In this document: piece after piece, positions 1-7,770 of the stretch | Numbering within the stretch: position 1 is the stretch's first letter | Layout: the number at the start of each line of letters is the position of its first letter | Assembly: GCA_044432745.1 (NCBI GenBank) | Contig: JAWXUH010000004.1 | Coordinates: 58,166 to 122,165, forward strand | Length of the DNA stretch: 64,000 nt | Source of the DNA: CAKOSP01 sp044432745 | GTDB taxonomy: Bacteria > Bacillota_I > Bacilli_A > RF39 > UBA660 | Direction of reading: 5' to 3' | Program-made: the position numbers and the translations under genes | The notes under the pieces: generated by a model | The model's database searches: none | What the model saw: only the letters and a program-made list of their open reading frames with translations | Told to the model about the DNA's origin: nothing

Positions 1-132
1 AACATTATTTATTGTTACATTACCATTTGATAATACTGCAGCTGGTAATAATGCTACCAAACTATTTTTTGCTCCACCTATTTTTATCTTACCACTTAAC
101 TCTTTATTTCCTTCAATAATTATTTTTTTCAT
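1..132 (-). CDS. murA: UDP-N-acetylglucosamine 1-carboxyvinyltransferase, N-terminal part
   Basis: Only the first 44 codons lie in the window; the gene runs off the left edge. The translation starts MKKIIIEGNKELSG and continues with IGGAKNSLVALLPAAVL, which matches the start of MurA/MurZ, where the KN pair of the GAKN motif contacts substrate. MurA transfers enolpyruvate from PEP to UDP-GlcNAc, the first committed step of peptidoglycan synthesis, in the cytoplasm. The ATG is preceded on the minus strand by a strong AGGAGG, and a consensus promoter lies just upstream. I cannot tell MurA from its paralogue MurZ with so little sequence. Confidence 0.85.
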   Translation of the reverse strand, partial: MKKIIIEGNKELSGKIKIGGAKNSLVALLPAAVLSNGNVTINNV

Positions 133-162
133 AAGATAACTACCTCCTAAAACTTCTACCTT

Positions 163-191
163 AATATAAGCAATATTAACTCAAATGTCAA
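163..191 (-). promoter_or_regulatory. Promoter of murA
   Basis: Read on the minus strand there is a perfect -35 TTGACA (186-191), a 17-base spacer and a -10 TATATT (163-168), about 30 bases before the murA ATG. It lies in the short gap after mntP, so murA can be transcribed separately from the spoIIR-mntP genes. Confidence 0.75.
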
Positions 192-196
192 TATAA

Positions 197-727
197 TTAT
201 AAGAGAATTATTAGTGCTAATGTAAACAACATTATTGCACCTATTATCTTAGAATATATACCTATTTTTTTGTTAAAATACTTTCCAATTAATATTCCTA
301 CATACGTAAAAAACATACTACATATAGAAAAAATTACCGAAGAAGTTATCATAAATGAATCTCTTATTGACAATCCAAAACCAATTGTTAAACTATCTAT
401 CGAAACTCCGAATGCTATCATTATCAATTGATAAAATGATAGATTTACTTCTACTTCTTCGTCTTTTTTTAGAGATAATAAAATTTGCATTGATAACATT
501 AATAATATCGTTGCAAATATTATTTCCCCATTTAATTTTAATATATTATTTAATTTATAACCAATTACTGCACCTAATATAGGCATTATAAAATGAAATA
601 TACCTACAATTAATATAAAAAATTTATTTTTATTTTTTGTATTAATTGTACCTAAAAAAATAGCTAACGAAAAAGCATCCATTGATAAGCTTATACCTAA
701 CAATAAGGTTGTTAAAAATATTTCCAT
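197..727 (-). CDS. mntP: MntP-family manganese efflux pump
   Basis: A 176-residue membrane protein with about six hydrophobic segments. Two internally similar halves carry the family signatures SMDAFSLAI (residues 15-23) and SIDSLTIGFGLS (about 109-120). The paired acidic residues in those motifs are typical of the MntP (DUF204) family, which exports Mn2+ across the plasma membrane. In Bacillus subtilis the corresponding gene ywlD lies in the same prfA-prmC-spoIIR neighbourhood, which supports the call. The related sporulation protein YtaF is an alternative. The gene starts 11 bases after spoIIR and has no obvious ribosome binding site, so it may be translationally coupled. Confidence 0.75.
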   Translation of the reverse strand: MEIFLTTLLLGISLSMDAFSLAIFLGTINTKNKNKFFILIVGIFHFIMPILGAVIGYKLNNILKLNGEIIFATILLMLSMQILLSLKKDEEVEVNLSFYQLIMIAFGVSIDSLTIGFGLSIRDSFMITSSVIFSICSMFFTYVGILIGKYFNKKIGIYSKIIGAIMLFTLALIILL

Positions 728-738
728 ACATAATTATA

Positions 739-1257
739 TTAAAAATATTTATTAATTATGTTCTTTATATACATGGAATACTCTACTTCTTCTACTTCAT
801 TTTTATTAACTTCCATCAAACATAATGGTGGAAACAAAACACACCACCAATTTTCACCAATACCACTACCAATTGTTATTACTAATGATTCATACTCTCC
901 TGCTCCGTAAACTATGTTGTTATAGTTTTTCTCAGGAAAATAATTCATTCCGTAATTAACGTTAGCATTAATACTTAATTCACTTAATTTATTTTCAATT
1001 AAGGGTATTGCTGTTGATATCAATTCTCTACTTTCGTAAATCGTATTTGAATTTTTTTCAATATTACTTATTATATGAGTTATTTCACTTAATAAATCAT
1101 ACTTAATAATCTGATCTCCTGCTTCATTACTATTTGCTACAATTCTCATTCTTATAGATTCTACTGGCAACATATACTCCTCAGAATAAATGTTATTACC
1201 TTCTTGATACATACCAACTATAGTTATACAAAATAAAAAAATTACAATTTGTTTCAT
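739..1257 (-). CDS. spoIIR: Stage II sporulation protein R
   Basis: A 172-residue protein with an N-terminal hydrophobic signal segment (residues 2-16). It then carries SpoIIR hallmarks: IRMRIVANSNEAGDQ near residue 35, NYGMNYFPEK near 100 and a C-terminal block with AGEYESLVITIGSG and ENWWCVLFPPLCLM. SpoIIR is made in the forespore and secreted into the intermembrane space, where it triggers SpoIIGA to process pro-sigma-E in the mother cell. It follows prfA and prmC in the order seen in B. subtilis. An AAGGAG site precedes the ATG by about seven bases. No sigma-F promoter was recognised. Confidence 0.95.
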   Translation of the reverse strand: MKQIVIFLFCITIVGMYQEGNNIYSEEYMLPVESIRMRIVANSNEAGDQIIKYDLLSEITHIISNIEKNSNTIYESRELISTAIPLIENKLSELSINANVNYGMNYFPEKNYNNIVYGAGEYESLVITIGSGIGENWWCVLFPPLCLMEVNKNEVEEVEYSMYIKNIINKYF

Positions 1258-1299
1258 TATTAAACTCCTTAATTTAATAATGATTGTTTTTTTCTTTTT

Positions 1300-2013
1300 T
1301 TATTCACTTTTTATAAAAACATATCTATCATTTTCGCATAAATCTTTTTCTATAGTTATTTTCTCTTTTGGAAAATAATCTTTTGCTATCGATTCTATTT
1401 CTTTACCTTGATTTTTACCTATTTCAAAAGCTATTAAGAATTTATCATCTAAAACTTCCTTTGCATAACTTATTATTTTTTTATAAAATTCTAAACCATT
1501 TTCATCTGCAAACAAAGCCATATGAGGTTCGTTTTCACGAACTATTTTTTCTATTTCTTCGTCTTTTGCTATGTATGGTGGATTAGATACAATAACATTG
1601 TATCTTCCTTCTATTTTATTTAGGATATTATGCTCAATAAAATTAATCTCTACACCGTTTGATATAGCATTTTTTTTAGCTACTGACAAAGCTTCTTTTG
1701 AAATATCAAAACAACTAACTTCACTATCTATCTCTTTTTTTAAAGTTATTCCTATACATCCACTACCTGTTCCCAAATCAGCTATTTTAACATTTTTTAT
1801 GTTCAGTTCTTGAACATATTTTATTGTTTTTTCAACTAAAGTTTCCGTTTCAAATCTAGGTATTAAAACATTTTCATTTACTTCAAATATTCTTCCATAA
1901 AAATCAACATTTCCTATTATATATTGAACTGGATAACCTTCTTTATACTTTTCTAGTGATTCTTCTATTTTATCTGTTTGAACAAATTTTTTTATCATTT
2001 CTTCATTTGTCAT
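1300..2013 (-). CDS. prmC: Peptide chain release factor N5-glutamine methyltransferase
   Basis: A class I SAM-dependent methyltransferase of 237 residues. The SAM-binding motif IADLGTGSGCIGI lies near residue 100 and the catalytic NPPYI motif near 144. PrmC methylates the glutamine of the GGQ motif of release factors 1 and 2. At 237 residues it is shorter than the usual 280, and the missing part is in the N-terminal helical domain. Its ATG shares one base with the prfA stop (TAATG), so enzyme and substrate are translationally coupled. IPRFETETLVE is the usual substrate-binding segment. Confidence 0.93.
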   Translation of the reverse strand: MTNEEMIKKFVQTDKIEESLEKYKEGYPVQYIIGNVDFYGRIFEVNENVLIPRFETETLVEKTIKYVQELNIKNVKIADLGTGSGCIGITLKKEIDSEVSCFDISKEALSVAKKNAISNGVEINFIEHNILNKIEGRYNVIVSNPPYIAKDEEIEKIVRENEPHMALFADENGLEFYKKIISYAKEVLDDKFLIAFEIGKNQGKEIESIAKDYFPKEKITIEKDLCENDRYVFIKSE

Positions 2014-3080
2014 TATATATTGTTTTTCTCACCAGCTAATTTTAATTTCATGTCTTCTGTTATTAATGCTTCTATTATTGCATCTACTGATCCATTCATC
2101 ACTCTATCTAACTCCATTACAGAAAAATTAATTCTATGATCTGTTACTCTATTTTGAGGATAATTATAAGTTCTTATTTTTTCAGATCTATCTCCTGATC
2201 CGATTTTATTTTTTCTCATTTCACCTAACTCATTAGCTTGTTTTTGTTGCATTTCATCAAATATTTTTATTTTAAGCATTTTCATAGCTCTATCTTTATT
2301 TTTTAATTGACTTCTTTCATTTTGACAAGTTACAACTATATTAGTTGGTAAATGTGTTATTCTTACCGCTGAATCAGTTGTATTTACTGATTGCCCTCCT
2401 GCTCCAGATGATCTGTATACATCAATTTTTAAATCTGATTCTTTTATTTCTATATTAACATCATCAACTTCTGGTATTACTAAAACAGTAGCTGTGGATG
2501 TATGTACTCTACCTTGAGTTTCTGTACTAGGAACTCTTTGAACTCTGTGTGCTCCGTTTTCATATTTTAATTTTGAATACACACCTTCACCTTTTATTAA
2601 ACATTCTATTTGTGAAAATCCACCACTTGTTCCCTCAACTTCATTTAATATTTCAACTTTCCAGTTGTTTTTTTCTGCATAGTACGTATACATTTTTATT
2701 AAGTCTCCTGCAAATATATTTGCTTCGTCTCCACCTGCTGCTCCACGTATTTCCATTACTACATTTTTTCCATCATTTTCGTCTTTTGGTATTAGTAAAA
2801 ATTCTAATTTTTTATCTAATTCTTCTATTAAATTTTCATTTTCTTCTAATTCTAATTTTGCAAATTCTCCAAGTTCTGGATCACTTAACATTTCCTTAGC
2901 ATCTTTTATATTATTTTGTACTTTTTTATACTCTTCATAAACTTCAACCGATTCTTCCAAATCACTTAATTCTTTTGATAATTTTTTTACTAAATTAAAA
3001 TCAGATAACACTTCTGGTTTACTTAATTCTTCTTTTAATTCGTTATATCTTTTTAATCTACTATCTAATCTTTCAAACAT
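2013..3080 (-). CDS. prfA: Peptide chain release factor 1
   Basis: A 355-residue RF1. It contains the codon-recognition tripeptide in VPSTETQGR (a PxT motif, as in RF1 rather than the SPF of RF2) and the catalytic GAGGQSVNTTDSAVR that triggers peptidyl-tRNA hydrolysis. Full length for the family (about 355-360). It recognises UAA and UAG in the ribosomal A site. The next gene, prmC, encodes the enzyme that methylates the glutamine of its GGQ. An N-terminal coiled region (residues 1-90) matches RF1 domain 1. Confidence 0.97.
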   Translation of the reverse strand: MFERLDSRLKRYNELKEELSKPEVLSDFNLVKKLSKELSDLEESVEVYEEYKKVQNNIKDAKEMLSDPELGEFAKLELEENENLIEELDKKLEFLLIPKDENDGKNVVMEIRGAAGGDEANIFAGDLIKMYTYYAEKNNWKVEILNEVEGTSGGFSQIECLIKGEGVYSKLKYENGAHRVQRVPSTETQGRVHTSTATVLVIPEVDDVNIEIKESDLKIDVYRSSGAGGQSVNTTDSAVRITHLPTNIVVTCQNERSQLKNKDRAMKMLKIKIFDEMQQKQANELGEMRKNKIGSGDRSEKIRTYNYPQNRVTDHRINFSVMELDRVMNGSVDAIIEALITEDMKLKLAGEKNNI

Positions 3081-3158
3081 ATTTATTCTCCGTTTCTATA
3101 TCTAAAACATATATTTATTATACATTATTATTTTTATTAATCAACTTTATTTTTTTTC

Positions 3159-3185
3159 AAAAAAAGAGACTATTAATTTGTCTCT
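3159..3185 (-). terminator. Intrinsic terminator of rpoE
   Basis: On the minus strand a 6-bp stem (AGAGAC/GTCTCT) with a 9-base loop is followed by seven T residues. The left arm overlaps the last codons of rpoE. Confidence 0.75.
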
Positions 3186-3625
3186 TCTTCTTCATCTGAA
3201 ATAACAACTAAATTCGCTAAATCATTATCAGCTGTATCGTCAGTTTCTTCCCTTTCATAGAAAAGATTTTCTTCTTCTATTTCATCTTTTTCTTGCTCTT
3301 TTTCTTGTTCTTCAAGTTCTTCTATTTCTTCTTCATCTAATATTTCTTCTAAAGTTTCATCTAATTCAATATTTAACTTGTGATTTACTTGAAGATCCCA
3401 ATAACCATTTTTTAACATTACAAATTTTTTATTTGTTGTTAATATTTCAAAAAATTCTGGTAATTGATCTTGTTCATCTTCGAATTTTTTATTCACTAAT
3501 TTACAAATTTTTTTATATAAATTAATTAATTTTTCTTTCTTTCCAGTTTCTATTAATATTAAGTATGCTATTTCATCATATGGCATACATTCTAATTCTT
3601 CTCTTGTTAATTCTTTTAATTTCAT
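3173..3625 (-). CDS. rpoE: DNA-directed RNA polymerase delta subunit
   Basis: A 150-residue protein with an N-terminal HARE-HTH domain (residues 1-80; YDEIAYLILIETGKK is typical) and a highly acidic C-terminal tail (about 90-150) of Glu and Asp runs. The delta subunit binds RNA polymerase, lowers nonspecific nucleic acid binding and increases recycling and promoter selectivity. It is characteristic of Bacilli, so it is useful for placing the organism. B. subtilis RpoE is about 173 residues, so this one is slightly short. It has its own terminator. Confidence 0.9.
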   Translation of the reverse strand: MKLKELTREELECMPYDEIAYLILIETGKKEKLINLYKKICKLVNKKFEDEQDQLPEFFEILTTNKKFVMLKNGYWDLQVNHKLNIELDETLEEILDEEEIEELEEQEKEQEKDEIEEENLFYEREETDDTADNDLANLVVISDEEEETN

Positions 3626-3691
3626 TTTTTTATCCTTTCAATATTATAATCATTATATGACAAATTTTCGTTTTATGATTAGTCATTTTTA

Positions 3692-4039
3692 TTAGATTAC
3701 AAGTTTTTTAAATATTATTTTTACATTTTTTTCCGAATCGTCTAAGTTATATGTAAGTGTAATTTCATCAATTTGTTCTTCCCAACCACATTCGATGTCA
3801 AATTTACAACTACCTTCGTTTTCAAAATCAAACTTACAGGTTTTCTCTATAAAATTAAGTTCCATATACAATTCATCGGTTTTTCTGATAAACAATTTTT
3901 TTTCTAAATCAATTTTATTATATTCTTTATCAGTTTCATATATCAAATCTTTATTGATTTCATATTTTGCTTGTTCATTCTTTTTGCATAACAATAATTT
4001 TTTATCACTAAAAAGCATCCAATCAATATACTGTACCAC
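3692..4039 (-). CDS. Small DUF1934 (YwiB)-like protein
   Basis: A 115-residue cytoplasmic protein without signal or membrane segments, predicted to be mostly beta strand. The pattern KKLFIRKTDELYMELNF followed by an ITLTYNLDD strand near the C-terminus resembles the DUF1934/YwiB lipocalin-like beta barrel, but similarity is weak. YwiB also lies near rpoE and argS in B. subtilis. The start is GTG: GAGGTG five bases upstream supports it, and an overlapping ATG is out of frame. Its own promoter lies upstream. Function unknown. Confidence 0.6.
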   Translation of the reverse strand: MVQYIDWMLFSDKKLLLCKKNEQAKYEINKDLIYETDKEYNKIDLEKKLFIRKTDELYMELNFIEKTCKFDFENEGSCKFDIECGWEEQIDEITLTYNLDDSEKNVKIIFKKLVI

Positions 4040-4065
4040 ATCACACCTCGCTTTTTTTCTTAAAC

Positions 4066-4093
4066 ATTATAACATAACATATTTTAAAATCAA
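4066..4093 (-). promoter_or_regulatory. Promoter of the DUF1934-like gene and rpoE
   Basis: Minus strand: -35 TTGATT (4088-4093), 16-base spacer, -10 TATAAT (4066-4071) preceded by TGT, an extended -10. It fires away from the divergent PBP gene. Confidence 0.6.
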
Positions 4094-4176
4094 TCTTTTT
4101 TATGTATTATTTTATGTTTCTTTACATTTTATTCATAATATAAAAAAAATTTTTAATAATAATGTTAGGTGATATT

Positions 4177-6117
4177 ATGAAATGTATTTTTTTCTGTTGT
4201 AAATGCTCTATATTTTTATTTATTAGCTTCTTGTTAATTATTTGTTGTTTTTACATTAATGCTTTTTTTACTCCTACTATAGATTTAAAAACATCAGGTC
4301 AACTTTATATCTATGACAATATAAATGAACTTGTTTATCAAGGATCAACTACAAATGAATGGGTTAATATAGAGGATATTAGTGAAGATTTGATTAATGC
4401 TATAATTTCTGTAGAAGATAAAAATTTTTATACACATAATGGGTTTGATTATATACGTATAGCAAGCGCTGCTATCAATAATATTAAAGCTAGTGGCATC
4501 ACACAAGGAGCTTCCACTATTACACAGCAATATGCAAAAAATATGTACTTAACTTTTGATCAAACGTGGGAAAGAAAAATTGAAGAAGCATTTTTAACTA
4601 TGGAACTTGAAGTTCATTATGAAAAAAATGATATACTTGAAGGTTATTTAAATACTATTTATTTTGGTAACGGTTGTTACGGTATCCAAAATGCTTCTAA
4701 ATTTTATTTTAATAAAACTGTTGATCTAATTAATTTTGAAGAAGCATTAATATTAGCAGGTATTTCTAAAAGTCCCAATGCTTATAATCCTTTAAGTGAT
4801 TATGACGCTTCTATAAAAAGAGCTAAAAATGTTGCATATACTATGCTTAACAATCAACTTATTACTAATGAAGAGTTTGATAATTTGTTTTTAGATGAAA
4901 TTATTATTTATGGAAAGCATACTGAAAATGATTTACAAATGATTATGTATTATCAAGATGCTGTTTTAAATGAATTATACTCTATTGAACAAATTCCTAC
5001 TTCATTAATTGATTCAGGTGGACTAAAAATTTATACTACTCTTGATTTAGAAGCACAAGAAAATCTAGAAAATAATATTTTAGAATACAAAACAGATGAT
5101 GAAATTCAAGTTGCTAGTGTTCTAATTGAACCTAGCACTGGAGCAGTTCTTGCTCTTACAGGCGGCATGGATTATTCATCTTCAACTTACAATAGAGCTT
5201 TACATTCACAAAGGCAAGTTGGTTCTACTATGAAATCATTTCTTTATTATGCAGCACTTGAAAATAATCTAACTATGTCATCGGTTTTTACTAGTGAAGA
5301 AACTATATTTCATTTATCTAATGAACAACTTTATTCTCCTAGTAATTACACTAATACATATGCTAATAAGGCAATTACAATGGCCGCTGCTATTGCTTTA
5401 TCTGATAATGTATATGCTGTAAAAACTAATTTGTTCCTCGGAGTTGATGCTATGATTGATGTGGCAAGACGCACTGGTATTACTGGGCACTTAGATCAAG
5501 TTGCCTCTCTTGCACTAGGTACAAGTGAACTAAATATTTTAGACTTAGCTTCTGGATATAACACTTTTGCCTCTGGTGGTTATTATAATGATACATATTT
5601 TATTGAACGAATCGAAGATTTAAATGGTAATATTCTTTATGAAAAAGAACATAAAAACAACTTAGTTCTTAACGAAAATTATGTTTATATTCTTAACGAA
5701 ATGTTAAATGGTACTTTTGACTCTTCTTTTCAAGATTATACTAGTGCCACAGGAGTATCTATAGCACATAAACTTACAAACAACTACGCATATAAAAGTG
5801 GTTCTACTAATACTGATAGTTGGAGCATTGGTTACAACGAAGATTTACTCATGGCTATATGGATGGGATACGATAATAATGATGTAACTAATTCTGATAT
5901 ATCTTACGCTTCTAAAAACGTTTGGGTTGATACTATGGAAGATTTTTTTATAGATAAAGATACCTCTTGGTACACAAAACCAGAAAATGTTATTGGACTG
6001 ATTCTTGATTCTGTTACTGGTGATATTACTACAGATCAAAATAAAGCTTCCGTATTTTATTACGTTAAGGGAAGTGAAAACATTACTGAAATTTTTGTAA
6101 ATGAAAACACACCGTAG
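4177..6117 (+). CDS. Class A penicillin-binding protein (transglycosylase/transpeptidase)
   Basis: A 646-residue bifunctional peptidoglycan synthase anchored by one N-terminal membrane segment. The GT51 glycosyltransferase domain (about 50-220) shows EDKNFYTHNGFDYIR and QGASTITQQYAKN. The transpeptidase domain (about 280-570) has STMK for the active-site serine and lysine, SDN as the second motif and KSGST in place of KTGT. The start at 4177 is chosen over an upstream in-frame ATG (4162) because AGGTGA sits four bases before it. It is the only plus-strand gene left of oriC, so it is transcribed against the replication fork. It ends in a terminator shared with the convergent parB gene. Confidence 0.93.
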   Translation: MKCIFFCCKCSIFLFISFLLIICCFYINAFFTPTIDLKTSGQLYIYDNINELVYQGSTTNEWVNIEDISEDLINAIISVEDKNFYTHNGFDYIRIASAAINNIKASGITQGASTITQQYAKNMYLTFDQTWERKIEEAFLTMELEVHYEKNDILEGYLNTIYFGNGCYGIQNASKFYFNKTVDLINFEEALILAGISKSPNAYNPLSDYDASIKRAKNVAYTMLNNQLITNEEFDNLFLDEIIIYGKHTENDLQMIMYYQDAVLNELYSIEQIPTSLIDSGGLKIYTTLDLEAQENLENNILEYKTDDEIQVASVLIEPSTGAVLALTGGMDYSSSTYNRALHSQRQVGSTMKSFLYYAALENNLTMSSVFTSEETIFHLSNEQLYSPSNYTNTYANKAITMAAAIALSDNVYAVKTNLFLGVDAMIDVARRTGITGHLDQVASLALGTSELNILDLASGYNTFASGGYYNDTYFIERIEDLNGNILYEKEHKNNLVLNENYVYILNEMLNGTFDSSFQDYTSATGVSIAHKLTNNYAYKSGSTNTDSWSIGYNEDLLMAIWMGYDNNDVTNSDISYASKNVWVDTMEDFFIDKDTSWYTKPENVIGLILDSVTGDITTDQNKASVFYYVKGSENITEIFVNENTP

Positions 6118-6128
6118 TGTGTTTTTTT
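6105..6128 (+). terminator. Terminator of the PBP gene
   Basis: The stem AAACACAC/GTGTGTTT with a CGTA loop is followed by a run of T. The stop codon lies in the loop. The A-rich left side may let it act weakly on the convergent parB gene as well. Confidence 0.8.
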
Positions 6129-7017
6129 AATCAAGCATTTCAATTTCTTCTACAGAAGTTTGTTCAGTTTCTGGCGCTGCCATAACTTCTACCTCTGCTA
6201 CTGGTGTAGATTCTTGTATTGGCGTTACCTCTGTAACTTCTGAAGTTTGTTCTACTGGTAGAATTCTTTTTTCTAAAATAACTTCAGTTGCAGGTTCTAC
6301 TGTTTCTTCTCCAAAATTCATATTAACATTTTCTTTTTCTAAAAAATTAAAAAACTCATTTGGATATTCTTCTTTTTTCTCAAATATTTTAGTTGCTGAT
6401 AATTCACCTCTTGCGTTTAAAACTTCCTTCAATGCATCTTCTAATTGTTTAACAGTTAATCTTTCTTCTATTACTTGTGCAAGATATTTTTTTTGCATTT
6501 CGTTATTAGATAACTTTAATAAACTTCTAGCGTGTCTTTCTGAAATTTTATTATTTAATAAAGCTAATTGAACTTCAGGATCTAAATTTAATAATTTTAA
6601 TTTACTTTCCAATACAATAGATGCTACTCCCATTTTTTGAGATAAATCCTTTATTGTCATTAACCCTTCATCTAAAAGCGCTTTATAAGATTTCGCTTCT
6701 TCTATTGCATTTAGACTCTTTCTATGAACATTATCTACTATTTGTAACTCTGCTATTTGTTTTTCGTTTAATTCTGTTAATATAGCTGGAACTTTCATAA
6801 AATTTGCTATCTTAGCTGCTCTATATCTTCTTTCACCTGCTATAATTTCGTACTTAGTATCTACTTTTCTTACTACTATGGGTTGAATTATACCATGTGC
6901 TTTTATAGATTCAGCCAACTCAGCTAATGATGAATCATCATAAACTAATCTAGGTTGAAATTTATTTGAAACTAATTCTTCTATTGGTAATTCTAGTATA
7001 CTATTATTTGTATTCAT
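6127..7017 (-). CDS. parB: ParB/Noc-family DNA-binding CTPase, orphan
   Basis: A 296-residue ParB-family protein. The N-terminal CTP-binding domain has FQPR (20-23), GERRYRA (61-67) and DNVHR (95-99, usually ENxxR). A helix-turn-helix domain spans about 118-175. Position next to rsmG, the segments HGIIQPIVVR and KISERHARSLL, and K139 and R161 at specificity positions resemble Noc more than Spo0J. It lacks the N-terminal amphipathic helix of Noc. From about residue 205 the usual C-terminal dimerisation domain is not recognisable; instead there is an acidic Glu/Thr/Val/Pro tail. No parA/soj is adjacent. It probably binds the parS-like array at 22755-24442 (inference). Confidence 0.9.
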   Translation of the reverse strand: MNTNNSILELPIEELVSNKFQPRLVYDDSSLAELAESIKAHGIIQPIVVRKVDTKYEIIAGERRYRAAKIANFMKVPAILTELNEKQIAELQIVDNVHRKSLNAIEEAKSYKALLDEGLMTIKDLSQKMGVASIVLESKLKLLNLDPEVQLALLNNKISERHARSLLKLSNNEMQKKYLAQVIEERLTVKQLEDALKEVLNARGELSATKIFEKKEEYPNEFFNFLEKENVNMNFGEETVEPATEVILEKRILPVEQTSEVTEVTPIQESTPVAEVEVMAAPETEQTSVEEIEMLD

Positions 7018-7059
7018 TTAATTTCCCTACCTTATCCTTTCTTTTATTTTATACTACTT

Positions 7060-7770
7060 TTAGTTTTTTTTCAATCCGTTTTTTAGAATTTTATCATAAT
7101 CCCTTAATTTAGAATATCTTGATTTTTCCTCTTTTTGTATTAAAATTAACTTTCTTTCTCCTACTCCATAAGGTAATGAAAAAGTTTCTTCTTTTATTAT
7201 TTTTGATTTCAAACATTCTATAGTTTCGTGAGATTCTTTTATTTCTTCTTCATTATCAGATTTCATAGCTAAGAATAGACCTTCCTCTTTAACTAAAGGT
7301 AAACTTAGCTCAGTCAAAACTCTCATATTAGCTACTGCTCTAGCTACTACTAAATCATAACTATTTATGTATTTTTTAGTATGTTGCTCAGCTCTTTCGT
7401 TATATATTTTTGCCTCAATTTTTAGTTCTTCACATAACAATCCAAGGAACTTAGTTTTCTTGTTATTAGAATCTAGTAAAGACAACTCGATTTCTGGAAA
7501 AAATATTTTTAATACTACTCCTGGAAAACCTGCTCCCGATCCAATGTCTAATAAATTGTTTATTTCTTTTAAATTTACTATTTGAGCTATTGTTAAACTA
7601 TCATAAAAATGCTTTAAATATACATCTTCTTCCTCTATTATTCTAGTCAAATTTGTATGCTCATTATATTCTTTTAATATTTTGAAATATTTATCTAGTA
7701 ACTCCATTTTTTCTTCGGTTACTTCTATATTTAATACCTCAATTGATTCTATAAATTCTTTCTTATTCAT
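7060..7770 (-). CDS. rsmG: 16S rRNA (guanine-N7)-methyltransferase
   Basis: A 236-residue methyltransferase with the SAM-binding motif LLDIGSGAGFPGVVLKIFFP near residue 70 and VARAVANM further on, both typical of RsmG (GidB). It makes m7G527 (E. coli numbering) in 16S rRNA. Its ATG lies inside the end of mnmG (overlap ATGAATAA). The mnmE-mnmG-rsmG-noc order is the standard one near oriC in Firmicutes. Confidence 0.96.
   Translation of the reverse strand: MNKKEFIESIEVLNIEVTEEKMELLDKYFKILKEYNEHTNLTRIIEEEDVYLKHFYDSLTIAQIVNLKEINNLLDIGSGAGFPGVVLKIFFPEIELSLLDSNNKKTKFLGLLCEELKIEAKIYNERAEQHTKKYINSYDLVVARAVANMRVLTELSLPLVKEEGLFLAMKSDNEEEIKESHETIECLKSKIIKEETFSLPYGVGERKLILIQKEEKSRYSKLRDYDKILKNGLKKN

Noticed and set aside
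1799..1819. Inverted repeat TGTTC/GAACA inside prmC as a regulatory site
   Set aside because: It lies in the middle of a coding region with opposite half-site order to a LexA box and is explained by codon use.
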